A stretch of 31,041 nt of DNA from Betaproteobacteria bacterium. Lineage in GTDB: Bacteria; Pseudomonadota; Gammaproteobacteria; Burkholderiales; SG8-41. Below, piece after piece: positions 1 through 8,585 of the stretch. The translations under genes were made by a program, and so were the position numbers. The notes beneath the pieces were generated by a model. That model saw nothing but the letters and a program-made list of their open reading frames with translations, was not told the origin of the DNA and made no database searches. Where the stretch lies: contig JAOUIN010000004.1 in assembly GCA_029883965.1 (NCBI GenBank), forward strand, positions 1 through 31,041, given 5' to 3'. Position 1 is the stretch's first letter. Each line of letters starts with the position of its first letter.

Positions 1-609
1 GTGCCGGTGACGCTGAAGATTCGTACCGGGTGGGATCGCGACCATCGCAACGCGCGCGCCGTCGCACGCATTGCCGAAAGCGCAGGCATCCAGGCGCTGG
101 CGATACACGGGCGCACCCGGGCGTGTGGTTACACCGGCAATGCCGAGTACGACACGATTGCCGCGGTCAAGGCCGAGATCCGCATCCCGGTGATTGCCAA
201 CGGCGACATTACGACGCCGGAGCGCGTCAAACATGTCCTCGAGTTCACCAAAGCCGATGCGGTAATGATCGGGCGCGCAGCGCAGGGCCGGCCATGGATG
301 TTCCGTGAAATCACTCACTTCCTCGGCACCGGTGAGCACCTGCCGCCGCCGTCAGTGGAGGAAATACATCGCGTACTGGTTGCGCATCTGCACGACCTGT
401 ACGGGTTCTACGGCGAGCAGACCGGCGTGCGCGTTGCGCGCAAACATATCTCCTGGTACACGAAGGGACTGGCCGGGTCCGCGGCATTTCGCCATGGCAT
501 GAACCAGCTGCTGACCTGTGCGGAGCAGCTCGATGCCGTCAATGACTTTTTCGCAGAGCTATCGGGTCTGGGCGAACGCCTGACCTATGTGGAGGAACTT
601 GCAGCATGA
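1..609 (+). CDS. dusB: tRNA-dihydrouridine synthase DusB (5' truncated)
   Basis: This is the C-terminal 202 residues of a DusB-type enzyme, which reduces uridine to dihydrouridine in tRNA D-loops using FMN and NADPH. The frame is open at the window edge and the first codon is internal, because the family is about 320-350 residues long. The N-terminal part of the TIM barrel and the catalytic Cys lie outside the window. Visible family motifs are HGRTR, the IPVIANGDI strand and MIGRAAQGRPW, which contact FMN phosphate, followed by the helical C-terminal domain. The stop overlaps the fis start by ATGA (606-609), the classic dusB-fis operon. Family assignment is near certain; the DusB subtype rests on motifs plus the fis neighbour. 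Confidence 0.95.
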   Translation: MPVTLKIRTGWDRDHRNARAVARIAESAGIQALAIHGRTRACGYTGNAEYDTIAAVKAEIRIPVIANGDITTPERVKHVLEFTKADAVMIGRAAQGRPWMFREITHFLGTGEHLPPPSVEEIHRVLVAHLHDLYGFYGEQTGVRVARKHISWYTKGLAGSAAFRHGMNQLLTCAEQLDAVNDFFAELSGLGERLTYVEELAA

Positions 610-845
610 TGAATGAAACCGAAATGAGCCGTGTAGTTCGCCGGGCAATCGACGGCTACTTTCGCGACCTCGACGGGGAAAAAGCCTGTGGTGTGTACGA
701 CATGGTCATCGGCAGCGTGGAGAAACCGTTGCTGGAATCCGTGTTGAACAAGGTGCGTGGCAATCAATCGCATGCTGCAGCCATGCTCGGGATCAATCGC
801 AATACGCTGCGCAAGAAAATCAAAACGTACAACATCAAGCTTTGA
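606..845 (+). CDS. fis: DNA-binding protein Fis
   Basis: Fis is a nucleoid-associated homodimer that bends DNA and tunes rRNA, tRNA and recombination promoters. This protein has 79 residues against 98 in E. coli, the short N-terminus usual in Betaproteobacteria. The YFRDLDGE segment lies in the N-terminal part, and the C-terminal helix-turn-helix reads GNQSHAAAMLGINRNTLRKKI at about residues 52-72. The start at 606 gives a 4-bp overlap with dusB; a second ATG at 609 is equally possible and would remove one Met. The gene is probably co-transcribed with dusB. No separate promoter is visible between them. Confidence 0.96.
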   Translation: MMNETEMSRVVRRAIDGYFRDLDGEKACGVYDMVIGSVEKPLLESVLNKVRGNQSHAAAMLGINRNTLRKKIKTYNIKL

Positions 846-900
846 CCGGGCCGGGGCGTTCGCGACTGATGAACGTAACCGTGCTTCCGGTTATGCGGCC

Positions 901-2463
901 ATGGCCATAATCAAACAGGCACTAATCAGCGTTTCCGACAAAGAAGGTGTTGTCGAGTTCGCCCGCGGACTTGCCGGTTTCGGCGTTGCATTGCTGTCGA
1001 CCGGTGGCACGGCCAGGTTGCTGCGCGACGCCGGTCTTGAGGTGACGGACGTCGCCGATTACACCGGTTTCCCGGAAATGCTCGATGGTCGTGTCAAAAC
1101 GCTGCATCCGCGCATCCACGCCGGACTGCTGGCGCGCCGTGATTCTCCCGAACATGTCGCTGCCATGCAGAAAGCGGGTTTCGCCGGCATCGACCTGGTT
1201 GTGGTCAACCTCTATCCGTTCACGCAGACCATAGCCAAACCCGATTGCCCGCTGGCAGATGCCATCGAGAATATCGACATCGGCGGTCCGGCCATGGTGC
1301 GCAGTGCCGCCAAAAACTACGAACATGTTGCGGTGGTAACGGATCCCGCCGACTACGCCCTTTTGCTGAGAGAAATGAACTCGGCCAGCGGGGCGCTGGG
1401 TGCAGAGACCCGGTTCCGGCTCGCACGCAAGGCTTTTTCCCATACGGCGGCCTATGACAGTGCGATCAGCAACTATCTGACGGCGTTGCAACCGGACGGC
1501 AAGCAGGCAACGTTTCCGGCCAGACTCAATCTGCAATTCGATTGCGTGCAGACGCTGCGTTATGGTGAAAATCCGCACCAGCAGGCCGCGTTTTACCGGG
1601 ATCTTGCGCCGGCGCCGGGCAGTTTGTCCGGGTACCGGCAATTGCAGGGCAAAGAGCTGTCCTATAACAATATTGCCGATGCCGATGCGGCCTGGGAATG
1701 CGTCAAGACACTTGATGCGCCGGCCTGCGTGATCGTCAAACATGCCAATCCCTGCGGGGTCGCGATTGCCGCTGATGTCGCGGCTGCGTACGACAAGGCT
1801 TTTGCGACGGATCCGACTTCGGCGTTCGGCGGCATCATTGCCGTGAATCGGCCGCTGGACGCTGTTGCGGCGAAGGCAATTTCCAGGCAGTTCGTGGAAG
1901 TGATCATTGCGCCGCAGGTGACACCTGATGCACTCGCCGTGTTCGCTGACAAGGCCAATATCCGGGTGCTGGAAGTGCCCCTGACTGCAGGGGCCAATCG
2001 GTTTGATCTGAAGCGCGTCGGCGGCGGCCTGCTGGTGCAATCGCCCGACAGCGTCAATGTTGCTGCGGCCCAGTTCCGGGTTGTCACCAAGCGCGCGCCG
2101 TCGGAGGCGCAGCTGGCGGATCTGTTGTTTGCATGGCGTGTCGCGAAGTTCGTCAAGTCCAACGCCATCGTGTTTTGCGGGGACGGACAGACGCTGGGTG
2201 TGGGCGCCGGACAGATGAGCCGGGTCGATTCCGCACGCATTGCGACGATCAAGGCAGCCAATGCAAAGCTTCAGCTGAGCGCATCGGTGGTTGCGTCCGA
2301 TGCATTTTTTCCGTTCCGCGACGGAGTCGATGTCGTCGCTGCGGCGGGCGCCGCGGCGATCATTCAGCCCGGCGGCAGCCTGCGCGACGAAGAGGTGATC
2401 GCCGCGGCTGACGAGCATGACATTGCCATGGTATTTACCGGGTTCAGGCATTTCCGCCATTGA
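901..2463 (+). CDS. purH: Bifunctional AICAR transformylase / IMP cyclohydrolase PurH
   Basis: PurH catalyses the last two steps of de novo purine synthesis: formylation of AICAR by 10-formyl-THF, then ring closure to IMP. The 520-residue length fits the family. The N-terminal MGS-like cyclohydrolase domain has LLSTGGTA (about 31-38) and the TGFPEMLDGRVKTLHP segment (55-70). The transformylase domain has TLRYGENPHQQ (218-228), the catalytic Lys-His pair K270-H271 in VKHANPCG, DPTSAFGG, and a C-terminal VFTGFRHFRH. The frame is open upstream to 757, but that extension overlaps fis and does not look like PurH; the ATG at 901 gives a normal N-terminus (MAIIKQALISVSD). No good Shine-Dalgarno precedes it. 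A small inverted repeat (TAACCG/CGGTTA, 876-893) sits just upstream. The ruvC gene that often follows purH in related bacteria is absent; purD follows instead. Confidence 0.97.
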   Translation: MAIIKQALISVSDKEGVVEFARGLAGFGVALLSTGGTARLLRDAGLEVTDVADYTGFPEMLDGRVKTLHPRIHAGLLARRDSPEHVAAMQKAGFAGIDLVVVNLYPFTQTIAKPDCPLADAIENIDIGGPAMVRSAAKNYEHVAVVTDPADYALLLREMNSASGALGAETRFRLARKAFSHTAAYDSAISNYLTALQPDGKQATFPARLNLQFDCVQTLRYGENPHQQAAFYRDLAPAPGSLSGYRQLQGKELSYNNIADADAAWECVKTLDAPACVIVKHANPCGVAIAADVAAAYDKAFATDPTSAFGGIIAVNRPLDAVAAKAISRQFVEVIIAPQVTPDALAVFADKANIRVLEVPLTAGANRFDLKRVGGGLLVQSPDSVNVAAAQFRVVTKRAPSEAQLADLLFAWRVAKFVKSNAIVFCGDGQTLGVGAGQMSRVDSARIATIKAANAKLQLSASVVASDAFFPFRDGVDVVAAAGAAAIIQPGGSLRDEEVIAAADEHDIAMVFTGFRHFRH

Positions 2464-2568
2464 CGTACTGATCCTGCATATCCCGCGAGCGAGATGGTGC
2501 AGCCGAAGTAGCCGGTGTTGCGTACAGTTCAGGATTTATTTTTCCCAAATTTGTAACTTACGATTGTC

Positions 2569-3861
2569 ATGAAAATACTTGTCGTCGGCGGCGGTGGCCG
2601 CGAGCATGCTCTGGCGTGGAAACTCGCGCAGTCCGCGCGGGTTTCAAAAGTCAGCGTCGCGCCCGGCAATGCCGGTACGGCAAACGAGGATGGGCTGGAA
2701 AACGTCGCCCTCGATGATATCCAGCAAGTAATTGATTTTATTAACAAAAATGACATTGCGCTGACCGTGGTCGGCCCCGAGGCCCCGCTCGCCGCCGGAA
2801 TGGTCGACGCCGTGCGCAGCGCCGGTCACCGGATATTCGGGCCGACCCAAAAGGCCGCTCAACTCGAGAGCTCCAAGGATTTTGCCAAGAGCTTCATGGC
2901 ACGCCACGGAATACCGAGCGCGGCGTACGCGACGTTCACCGAGGCTGCCGCAGCGCATGCGTATATCGATCGCGAGGGCGCACCGATCGTCATCAAGGCC
3001 GATGGACTGGCGGCAGGCAAAGGGGTGGTGGTGGCGATGAACGCGGACGAAGCGCATGCTGCTGTTGACATGATGCTGGTCGGCAACAAGATGGGTGCGG
3101 CCGGTGCGCGCGTGGTCATCGAAGAGTTTCTCGAAGGCGAAGAAGCCAGTTTTATCGTGCTTGCCGACGGTCGCAATGCGCTGGCGCTGGCCAGCAGCCA
3201 GGATCACAAGCGTCTGCGGGATGGCGATGCCGGCCCAAATACCGGCGGCATGGGCGCGTATTCGCCGGCGCCGGTGGTGACGCCGCGGATGCACGCGCGC
3301 GTCATGCGTGAAGTCATACAGCCGACGATAGACGGGATGGCGGCGGACGGGATTCCTTATACCGGGTTTTTGTATGCAGGACTGATGATCGGCACCGATA
3401 GCCAGCTCAAAGTGCTGGAATTCAACTGCCGGATGGGTGATCCGGAGACGCAGCCGATCATGATGCGGCTGAAAAGCGACCTGGTAACACTGCTGGAGGC
3501 CGCACTTGACGGCAAGCTGAATACGGCCAGTGCGGACTGGGACCCGCGGGTGGCGCTGGGCGTGGTGCTGGCGGCGGCAAATTACCCCGATGAGCCGCGC
3601 AAAGGCGACGTGATACACGGGTTGCCGGCGCCGGCCGAGGATTTTCACGTTTTTCACGCCGGTACTACGCTCGCGGGCAAGGATGCCGTGACCAGCGGCG
3701 GCCGCGTGCTGTGTGTCACGGCGCTGGGTCACAACACGCGGACCGCACAGCGTCGCGCCTATGAAATCGCCGGCCAGATCCGCTTCGACGGTATGCAGTA
3801 TCGTCGCGATATCGGGCACCGAGCCGTTGCCGCACCGGGCGGCACCGGCAAGGCGCGATAA
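2569..3861 (+). CDS. purD: Phosphoribosylamine-glycine ligase PurD
   Basis: This is GAR synthetase, which joins glycine to phosphoribosylamine with ATP in step 2 of purine synthesis. It has 430 residues (E. coli 429). The N-terminal Rossmann-like motif VVGGGGREHA spans residues 5-14 and VVGPEAPLAAG follows. The ATP-grasp core includes VIKADGLAAGKGVVVA, and the metal-binding segment LEFNCRMGDPE carries E284 and N286. The C-terminal domain is complete. The gene lies 105 bp after purH. That gap is AT-rich near its end and could hold a promoter, but I find no convincing -35/-10 pair or Shine-Dalgarno. Being next to purH, it is probably in the same transcription unit or co-regulated. Confidence 0.97.
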   Translation: MKILVVGGGGREHALAWKLAQSARVSKVSVAPGNAGTANEDGLENVALDDIQQVIDFINKNDIALTVVGPEAPLAAGMVDAVRSAGHRIFGPTQKAAQLESSKDFAKSFMARHGIPSAAYATFTEAAAAHAYIDREGAPIVIKADGLAAGKGVVVAMNADEAHAAVDMMLVGNKMGAAGARVVIEEFLEGEEASFIVLADGRNALALASSQDHKRLRDGDAGPNTGGMGAYSPAPVVTPRMHARVMREVIQPTIDGMAADGIPYTGFLYAGLMIGTDSQLKVLEFNCRMGDPETQPIMMRLKSDLVTLLEAALDGKLNTASADWDPRVALGVVLAAANYPDEPRKGDVIHGLPAPAEDFHVFHAGTTLAGKDAVTSGGRVLCVTALGHNTRTAQRRAYEIAGQIRFDGMQYRRDIGHRAVAAPGGTGKAR

Positions 3862-3884
3862 CGCGTACGCGCCAGGGGCGAGCG

Positions 3885-4781
3885 ATGGACGTCATTGCAG
3901 TAAAAGACTATCTGACCGGATTGCAGCAGGCGATCGTCGACCGCCTCGCGGCGCTCGATGGCGGAACGTTTTCTCGTGATGCATGGGACCGCCCGCAGGG
4001 TGGCGGCGGTGTTACCCGGCTGATTGAGGGTGGAGCGCTGTTTGAACGCGCGGGGGTCGGCTATTCCCATGTCTACGGTGACAATCTGCCGCCGTCGGCG
4101 TCCGCGGCGCGCCCCGAACTTTCCGGCCGTTCTTTCCAGGCCATGGGCGTATCACTGGTACTGCACCCGCGTAACCCGTACGTGCCTACGGTACACTTGA
4201 ATGTGCGCTGCTTCATTGCCGAAAAGGCCGGCGCTGTTCCGGTGTGGTGGTTCGGCGGCGGCATGGACCTCACACCGTATTACGGGTTCGAGGAAGATGC
4301 GGTGCATTTTCACCGCACCTGCCGCGACGCCCTGTCACCGTTCGGGGACGATCATCATCCGCGGTTCAAGCAATGGTGCGACCGCTATTTTTTCCTGAAG
4401 CATCGCGCAGAACCCCGGGGCATTGGAGGCGTGTTTTTTGACGACCTGAATGCGCCGGATTTTGCGACCTGCTTTGCATTGACCCGCAGCGTCGGCGATC
4501 ATTTTCTGCCGGCCTATGTTCCCATCGTCGAGCGCCGGCGCGATCTGCCTTACGGTGAGCGTGAGCGTGATTTCCAGGCCTATCGTCGCGGCCGCTACGT
4601 CGAATTCAATCTGGTATATGACCGTGGCACGCTGTTCGGACTGCAGTCGGGCGGGCGCACGGAATCCATCCTGATGTCACTGCCGCCGGTGGTGCACTGG
4701 CGTTATGACTGGGCGCCGCAACCGGGTTCACCGGAGGCGCGGCTGTACTCGGATTTTCTGGTTGACCGGAACTGGGTGTAA
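3885..4781 (+). CDS. hemF: Oxygen-dependent coproporphyrinogen III oxidase HemF
   Basis: HemF carries out the aerobic oxidative decarboxylation of coproporphyrinogen III to protoporphyrinogen IX in heme synthesis, in the cytosol. It has 298 residues, the usual length. Recognised motifs are FERAGVGYSHVYGD, the PTVHLNVRCF block with H104, WWFGGGMDLTPYY, GIGGVFFDDL, and the C-terminal GRYVEFNLVYDRGTLFGLQ with SILMSLPP. The ATG at 3885 has an AGGGG (3874-3878) six bases upstream. It is 23 bp from purD and likely the last gene of the plus-strand run, converging with the kinase gene that ends at 4807. The dependence on O2 suggests an aerobic or facultative host. Confidence 0.97.
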   Translation: MDVIAVKDYLTGLQQAIVDRLAALDGGTFSRDAWDRPQGGGGVTRLIEGGALFERAGVGYSHVYGDNLPPSASAARPELSGRSFQAMGVSLVLHPRNPYVPTVHLNVRCFIAEKAGAVPVWWFGGGMDLTPYYGFEEDAVHFHRTCRDALSPFGDDHHPRFKQWCDRYFFLKHRAEPRGIGGVFFDDLNAPDFATCFALTRSVGDHFLPAYVPIVERRRDLPYGERERDFQAYRRGRYVEFNLVYDRGTLFGLQSGGRTESILMSLPPVVHWRYDWAPQPGSPEARLYSDFLVDRNWV

Positions 4782-4806
4782 CAGGCAGCGATGCCGCCCA
4801 CCGGCG

Positions 4807-6717
4807 TCAGACGCCGAGCCAGGATTTGAGGGAGCGGATTTTCCCCTGCAGCAAACCGAGCACGGAGGTATCGGCTGCGCCCGCTGTCACCACGCGGTGC
4901 TGCTTCATCAGTTTCGGGGTCTTGCGGAATGACTGGTAGCGCGCCAGCGCGGCGTGTACGTGCTGTTGCAGCAGTTTCAGATTCAGCGGTTTGGTGAGGA
5001 AGCGGAATACCTGCGCCTGATTGATCAGCTCAATCACCATTTCCGAGTCCGAGGCCTCGGTCATGACGATCACCAGGATCTCCGGGTGGTCCTGTTTCAG
5101 CAGCTTGATCGCAGCCACCGCCTTCTTGTCGCTCTTGTCCAGGTCGGCGACGATGACGGCTACTTCCTGTTCCCCGAGAATCGCCAGCGCCCGGTCGATG
5201 TCCTGCGCGTGCATCACCGGGCATACGCTGCCCATCAGTTCATTGGTGGCACGAAATACGCTCTGGTCGTGGTCCAGCACCAGAACGCCGCAACTGACTT
5301 TTTCCGGGACAATGACCGGTGCCGCCGCCATATCGGCGAGCTCAAGCGCAATCGCCGCGGCTTCGCCGATGGTCTTCTGGATTTCAGCGTTGTCCCAGGG
5401 TTTGCTGACGAAGCGGAAGACTTCGCCGTCGTTGATTGAGCCGACGATGGAGGCCAGATCCGAGTAGCCGGTCAGCAGTATGCGTACCGTATGGGGAGCA
5501 AAATCCTTGACCTGCCGCAGGAACTCCACACCCGTCATTTCCGGCATGCGCTGATCACTGATGACCACATGAGGGCGAAAGCGTTTAAGGAACTCCATCG
5601 CTTCCGGACCGCTGCTTGCCGTGAATACGTTGTATTTGGCGCGAAATACCGAACGCAATGCGTTGAGTATGCGTTCCTCGTCGTCGACAAACAGCAGTTT
5701 CGCTTTTTTTCCAGCGGTGTCGAATGCGGACTTTACCGGTGCCGCGTTGCTGGCCGCAGCCGGTTCCGCGGCTGGCTTGCCCGCCTGCATGCCCGCGATC
5801 ACCCGGGCCGCAGAAACCAGCTTCGGGTCCAGGCGCTGGGTGGTTTCGTTGGCCGCATCCTTGGTAGCAGCAGGCTTGTTGGCGCGCAGACTCGCCGCGA
5901 TGCCCTGGACAAAGGCGAGCGCGAACTCCCGCGCAGTCTGGAAGCGGTCTTCACGTTTTTTCGCCAGAGCCTTGTGTGTCGCCCAGTCGAGCTGGACGGA
6001 TATGTCCGGACTGAAATCAGACGGTTTGGGCGGCAGTTCGCTGATGACCTGGCGCATGATTTCGACATTGCTGCCGGTGAAAGGCTTGCGTCCGGTCAGC
6101 AGTTCGTAAGCAATGACGCCGGCTGCGTAAATGTCGGTACGCGCATCCGGCTCGTCTCCGGTAAATTGCTCCGGCGACATGTAGCCGGGTGAGCCCATGA
6201 TTTCCCCGACCTGTGTCAGCGAGGATGAATCCAGATGGGCGATGCCGAAATCGCTGATCTTGATACGGCCATCGTCATTGACCAGCAGATTGGATGGTTT
6301 GATGTCGCGATGAACCACGCCCTGGGCGTGGGCGTAACCCAGGCCGTCCAGGAGTTGCCGGATGATCTCGCCGATTTCGGTGAGATCGAACTTTGCCTTG
6401 TTCTGCAGGTGCTCGTACAGCGATTTCCCGTGTACCAGCTCCATCACGATATAAGCGAGGTCCTCGTCCTCGCCATAATCATAAATTGCCGCAATGCGCG
6501 AATGCGTCAATCGACCAACGGCCTGTGCTTCGTGGCGGAAACGGGCAATTGCATACTGCAGCTCTGACAGATCCATCGCCGACTTGGTGATGGTTTTGAT
6601 CGCAACCTGCCGGTGTATTGCCGGATCGAAAGCCTTATAGACGACGCCCATGCCGCCTCGGCCAAGTATTCCCTGGATTTCGTACTTGCCGATGTTTTTC
6701 GGATATGCCGCAGTCAT
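4807..6717 (-). CDS. Ser/Thr protein kinase fused to two receiver (REC) domains
   Basis: A 636-residue cytoplasmic protein. Residues 10 to about 270 are a Hanks-type (PknB-like) kinase: glycine loop LGRGGMGVVY (18-27), VAIK lysine K41, catalytic loop HRDIKPSN (136-143, D138), DFG (156-158) and SPE (181-183). All catalytic residues are present, so it should be active. An Ala/Pro-rich linker (about 275-338) leads to REC1 (340-455) with acidic pair D345/D346, phospho-acceptor D388, T416 and K439, resembling receivers of the RpfG/HD-GYP type. REC2 (about 475-595) keeps D482, D525, T553 and K576 but has H483 where the second acidic residue is expected, so it may be weakened. The tail has no DNA-binding domain and there is no membrane segment. 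The start overlaps the upstream histidine kinase by ATGA, so the two are translationally coupled. The direct partner is inferred to be that kinase; substrates are unknown. Confidence 0.93.
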   Translation of the reverse strand: MTAAYPKNIGKYEIQGILGRGGMGVVYKAFDPAIHRQVAIKTITKSAMDLSELQYAIARFRHEAQAVGRLTHSRIAAIYDYGEDEDLAYIVMELVHGKSLYEHLQNKAKFDLTEIGEIIRQLLDGLGYAHAQGVVHRDIKPSNLLVNDDGRIKISDFGIAHLDSSSLTQVGEIMGSPGYMSPEQFTGDEPDARTDIYAAGVIAYELLTGRKPFTGSNVEIMRQVISELPPKPSDFSPDISVQLDWATHKALAKKREDRFQTAREFALAFVQGIAASLRANKPAATKDAANETTQRLDPKLVSAARVIAGMQAGKPAAEPAAASNAAPVKSAFDTAGKKAKLLFVDDEERILNALRSVFRAKYNVFTASSGPEAMEFLKRFRPHVVISDQRMPEMTGVEFLRQVKDFAPHTVRILLTGYSDLASIVGSINDGEVFRFVSKPWDNAEIQKTIGEAAAIALELADMAAAPVIVPEKVSCGVLVLDHDQSVFRATNELMGSVCPVMHAQDIDRALAILGEQEVAVIVADLDKSDKKAVAAIKLLKQDHPEILVIVMTEASDSEMVIELINQAQVFRFLTKPLNLKLLQQHVHAALARYQSFRKTPKLMKQHRVVTAGAADTSVLGLLQGKIRSLKSWLGV

Positions 6718-8585
6718 GTCAGGTCGTCGGGATCTGCCGTTTCAAGCGGCGTCAACGGTAACACGATGGTGAATCGCGTGCCCTGGCCCGGGGTGGAATC
6801 AACGCTGATCCTACCACCGTGCTGTTCAATAATCTTGTACGAAATCGACAGTCCGAGTCCCGTGCCCTTGCCGACGCCCTTGGTCGTAAAGAACGGATCG
6901 AAAATCTTTGAGATGATTTCCGGCGGAATGCCTTTGCCATTGTCGGCAATTTCCACGGCCACGTGTTCGGGGTCCTCTATCCGCGTGCTCAATGTGATCT
7001 CGCCACTGCCCGTCTCAATTGCCTGCGCGGCGTTGTTGATGAGATTGAGAAAGACCTGATTAAGCTGCGACGGAGAGCAGGTAATGGCGGGAATTTCTCC
7101 CAGGTTTTTCTTCACGGTAAGGTGTTTGAGCTCGTGCTTGGCGAGGATCAGCGCACTCTCCAGCCCTTCGTTCAGGTTGAAGCTCGATACCTTGCTGCGG
7201 TCCAGGCGGCTGAAGTTTTTCAGATTCACCACGATTTCCGAGATCTGCTCTATGCCGTAGAGGCCGTCCTGTGCGAGCTTTCCCATTTCGGCCAGCGCCT
7301 GCTCTCCGGCAAAATAGTGAATCAGATCGCGTACTGCAGTGTATTTGACCCGCAACCGCTCCGGATCCGGGCTGTTGTCTTCCATCAGCCGCAGCAGCTT
7401 GTTGGTTTCGACAATCAGCTTTTTTACTTCCGGCAACTGGCCGGCGACCGCACTCAGGCTGTTTTTGACATAAGCCAGCGGCGTGTTGATCTCATGGGCG
7501 ACGCCGGCCACCATTTGTCCCAGTGAAGACATCTTCTCGGTCTGGATCAACTGCGATTCCGATTCCTTCAACTGGCGTAGTGCATCCGACAGTTCCCGAG
7601 TACGTTCTTCCACTCGCGATTCCAGCAGGCGATAGCTGACAGCCAGCCGCGAGAGCAGATAACCGATCAGGATCAGCAGCGCGCCGGCGTAGGCGATCAG
7701 GTAGATGCGGTAGCGTTCGCTGTCGGTCTGAATGTTCGCGGTTTCCGCAGTAAACGCATTAGTGAGGCTGTCGATACGCGGTCCGGCGGACGCGATCGTG
7801 ATTTTCCCGAACAGATCATTTTCCACCGGCTTTGCGCCGAGGATCTGCTGCACGGTGTTGTCCATGCGTGCAAGCCCTTCGCGCAGCGCGGCGGGTGTGC
7901 CGCTTCCAGCCTTGCGCAGGTCGGCCGCAAAGACTTCGACGTTCTGGCGTTGCGCATCGGTCGGGTCGGCGGCGTAACGCATGACATGCGCGAACAGCAG
8001 GGCGGCCGTACTTTCAATGGCGACCAGGCGATCACGTTGAGGGTAGCTTTCCCATGCACCGCGGACCAGGCCGGCAATTTCGCTGTCGAATGTGACCATG
8101 CGGCCGAGTGCCTCGGTAACGGTGTCCCCGGCGGCCTGGTAACGGTTCAGCAATTCGGTTTTCCGCTCAAAAGCCTCCACCAGAGCGGGCAGGTTGCGGT
8201 TCAATGTCGGGCTCGAAACCAGGCCGGAGGATTGCTGCAGGCGGCGCAGCAGCTCGGGTATGCGTGCATTCCGTTCTCCGATCGGACGCATTTTTCCGGA
8301 GGTTCCCTCGACGCGCGCGCGCAGCACGTCGAGATCCCCGCGTCCGTCGATTTCCTTGAGTTCCCGCAGGTAATCAAGAATATCGCCCTGTACGCGGTAA
8401 TCCACCCCCTGGCTTTTCAGATAAAGAAAGCCGAGCAACGCCACCAGCAGAACCGCGATTACCGCGATCAGCGGCAGACGAAGGTTGTGCAGATTTCCCG
8501 CCTTGGCCATATTCTGTGGCTGCGGCGACGACGTGGGCGGCATCGCCGGCACCGGAATTCGAGGGTCATTCTCCAAGATACGCAT
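6714..8585 (-). CDS. Membrane sensor histidine kinase with a large helical periplasmic domain
   Basis: A 623-residue sensor. The first transmembrane segment is about residues 36-56 and the second about 295-313. Between them lies a roughly 240-residue, mostly helical periplasmic region whose pattern (an LRARV segment near 88-92, SERYR just before TM2) resembles the DAHL-type double helical sensor domain; this is a judgement by eye. Then come a coiled coil (about 318-350), HisKA with H364 in GVAHEINTPL, a long helical linker, and HATPase_c with N514/N518, DNGKGIPP (548-555), FDPFFTTK and GKGTGLGLS. The start at 8585 overlaps livF by 20 bp and has AGG about six bases upstream; Met15 (8543) is an alternative with a poorer ribosome site. 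The last codons overlap the Ser/Thr kinase gene. It autophosphorylates on His; REC1/REC2 of the next protein are the obvious acceptors (inference). Confidence 0.92.
   Translation of the reverse strand: MRILENDPRIPVPAMPPTSSPQPQNMAKAGNLHNLRLPLIAVIAVLLVALLGFLYLKSQGVDYRVQGDILDYLRELKEIDGRGDLDVLRARVEGTSGKMRPIGERNARIPELLRRLQQSSGLVSSPTLNRNLPALVEAFERKTELLNRYQAAGDTVTEALGRMVTFDSEIAGLVRGAWESYPQRDRLVAIESTAALLFAHVMRYAADPTDAQRQNVEVFAADLRKAGSGTPAALREGLARMDNTVQQILGAKPVENDLFGKITIASAGPRIDSLTNAFTAETANIQTDSERYRIYLIAYAGALLILIGYLLSRLAVSYRLLESRVEERTRELSDALRQLKESESQLIQTEKMSSLGQMVAGVAHEINTPLAYVKNSLSAVAGQLPEVKKLIVETNKLLRLMEDNSPDPERLRVKYTAVRDLIHYFAGEQALAEMGKLAQDGLYGIEQISEIVVNLKNFSRLDRSKVSSFNLNEGLESALILAKHELKHLTVKKNLGEIPAITCSPSQLNQVFLNLINNAAQAIETGSGEITLSTRIEDPEHVAVEIADNGKGIPPEIISKIFDPFFTTKGVGKGTGLGLSISYKIIEQHGGRISVDSTPGQGTRFTIVLPLTPLETADPDDLT

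Noticed and set aside
922..2460. A 512-codon minus-strand open frame antisense to purH
   Set aside because: Same composition bias and no family resemblance, while purH on the plus strand is complete and well conserved.
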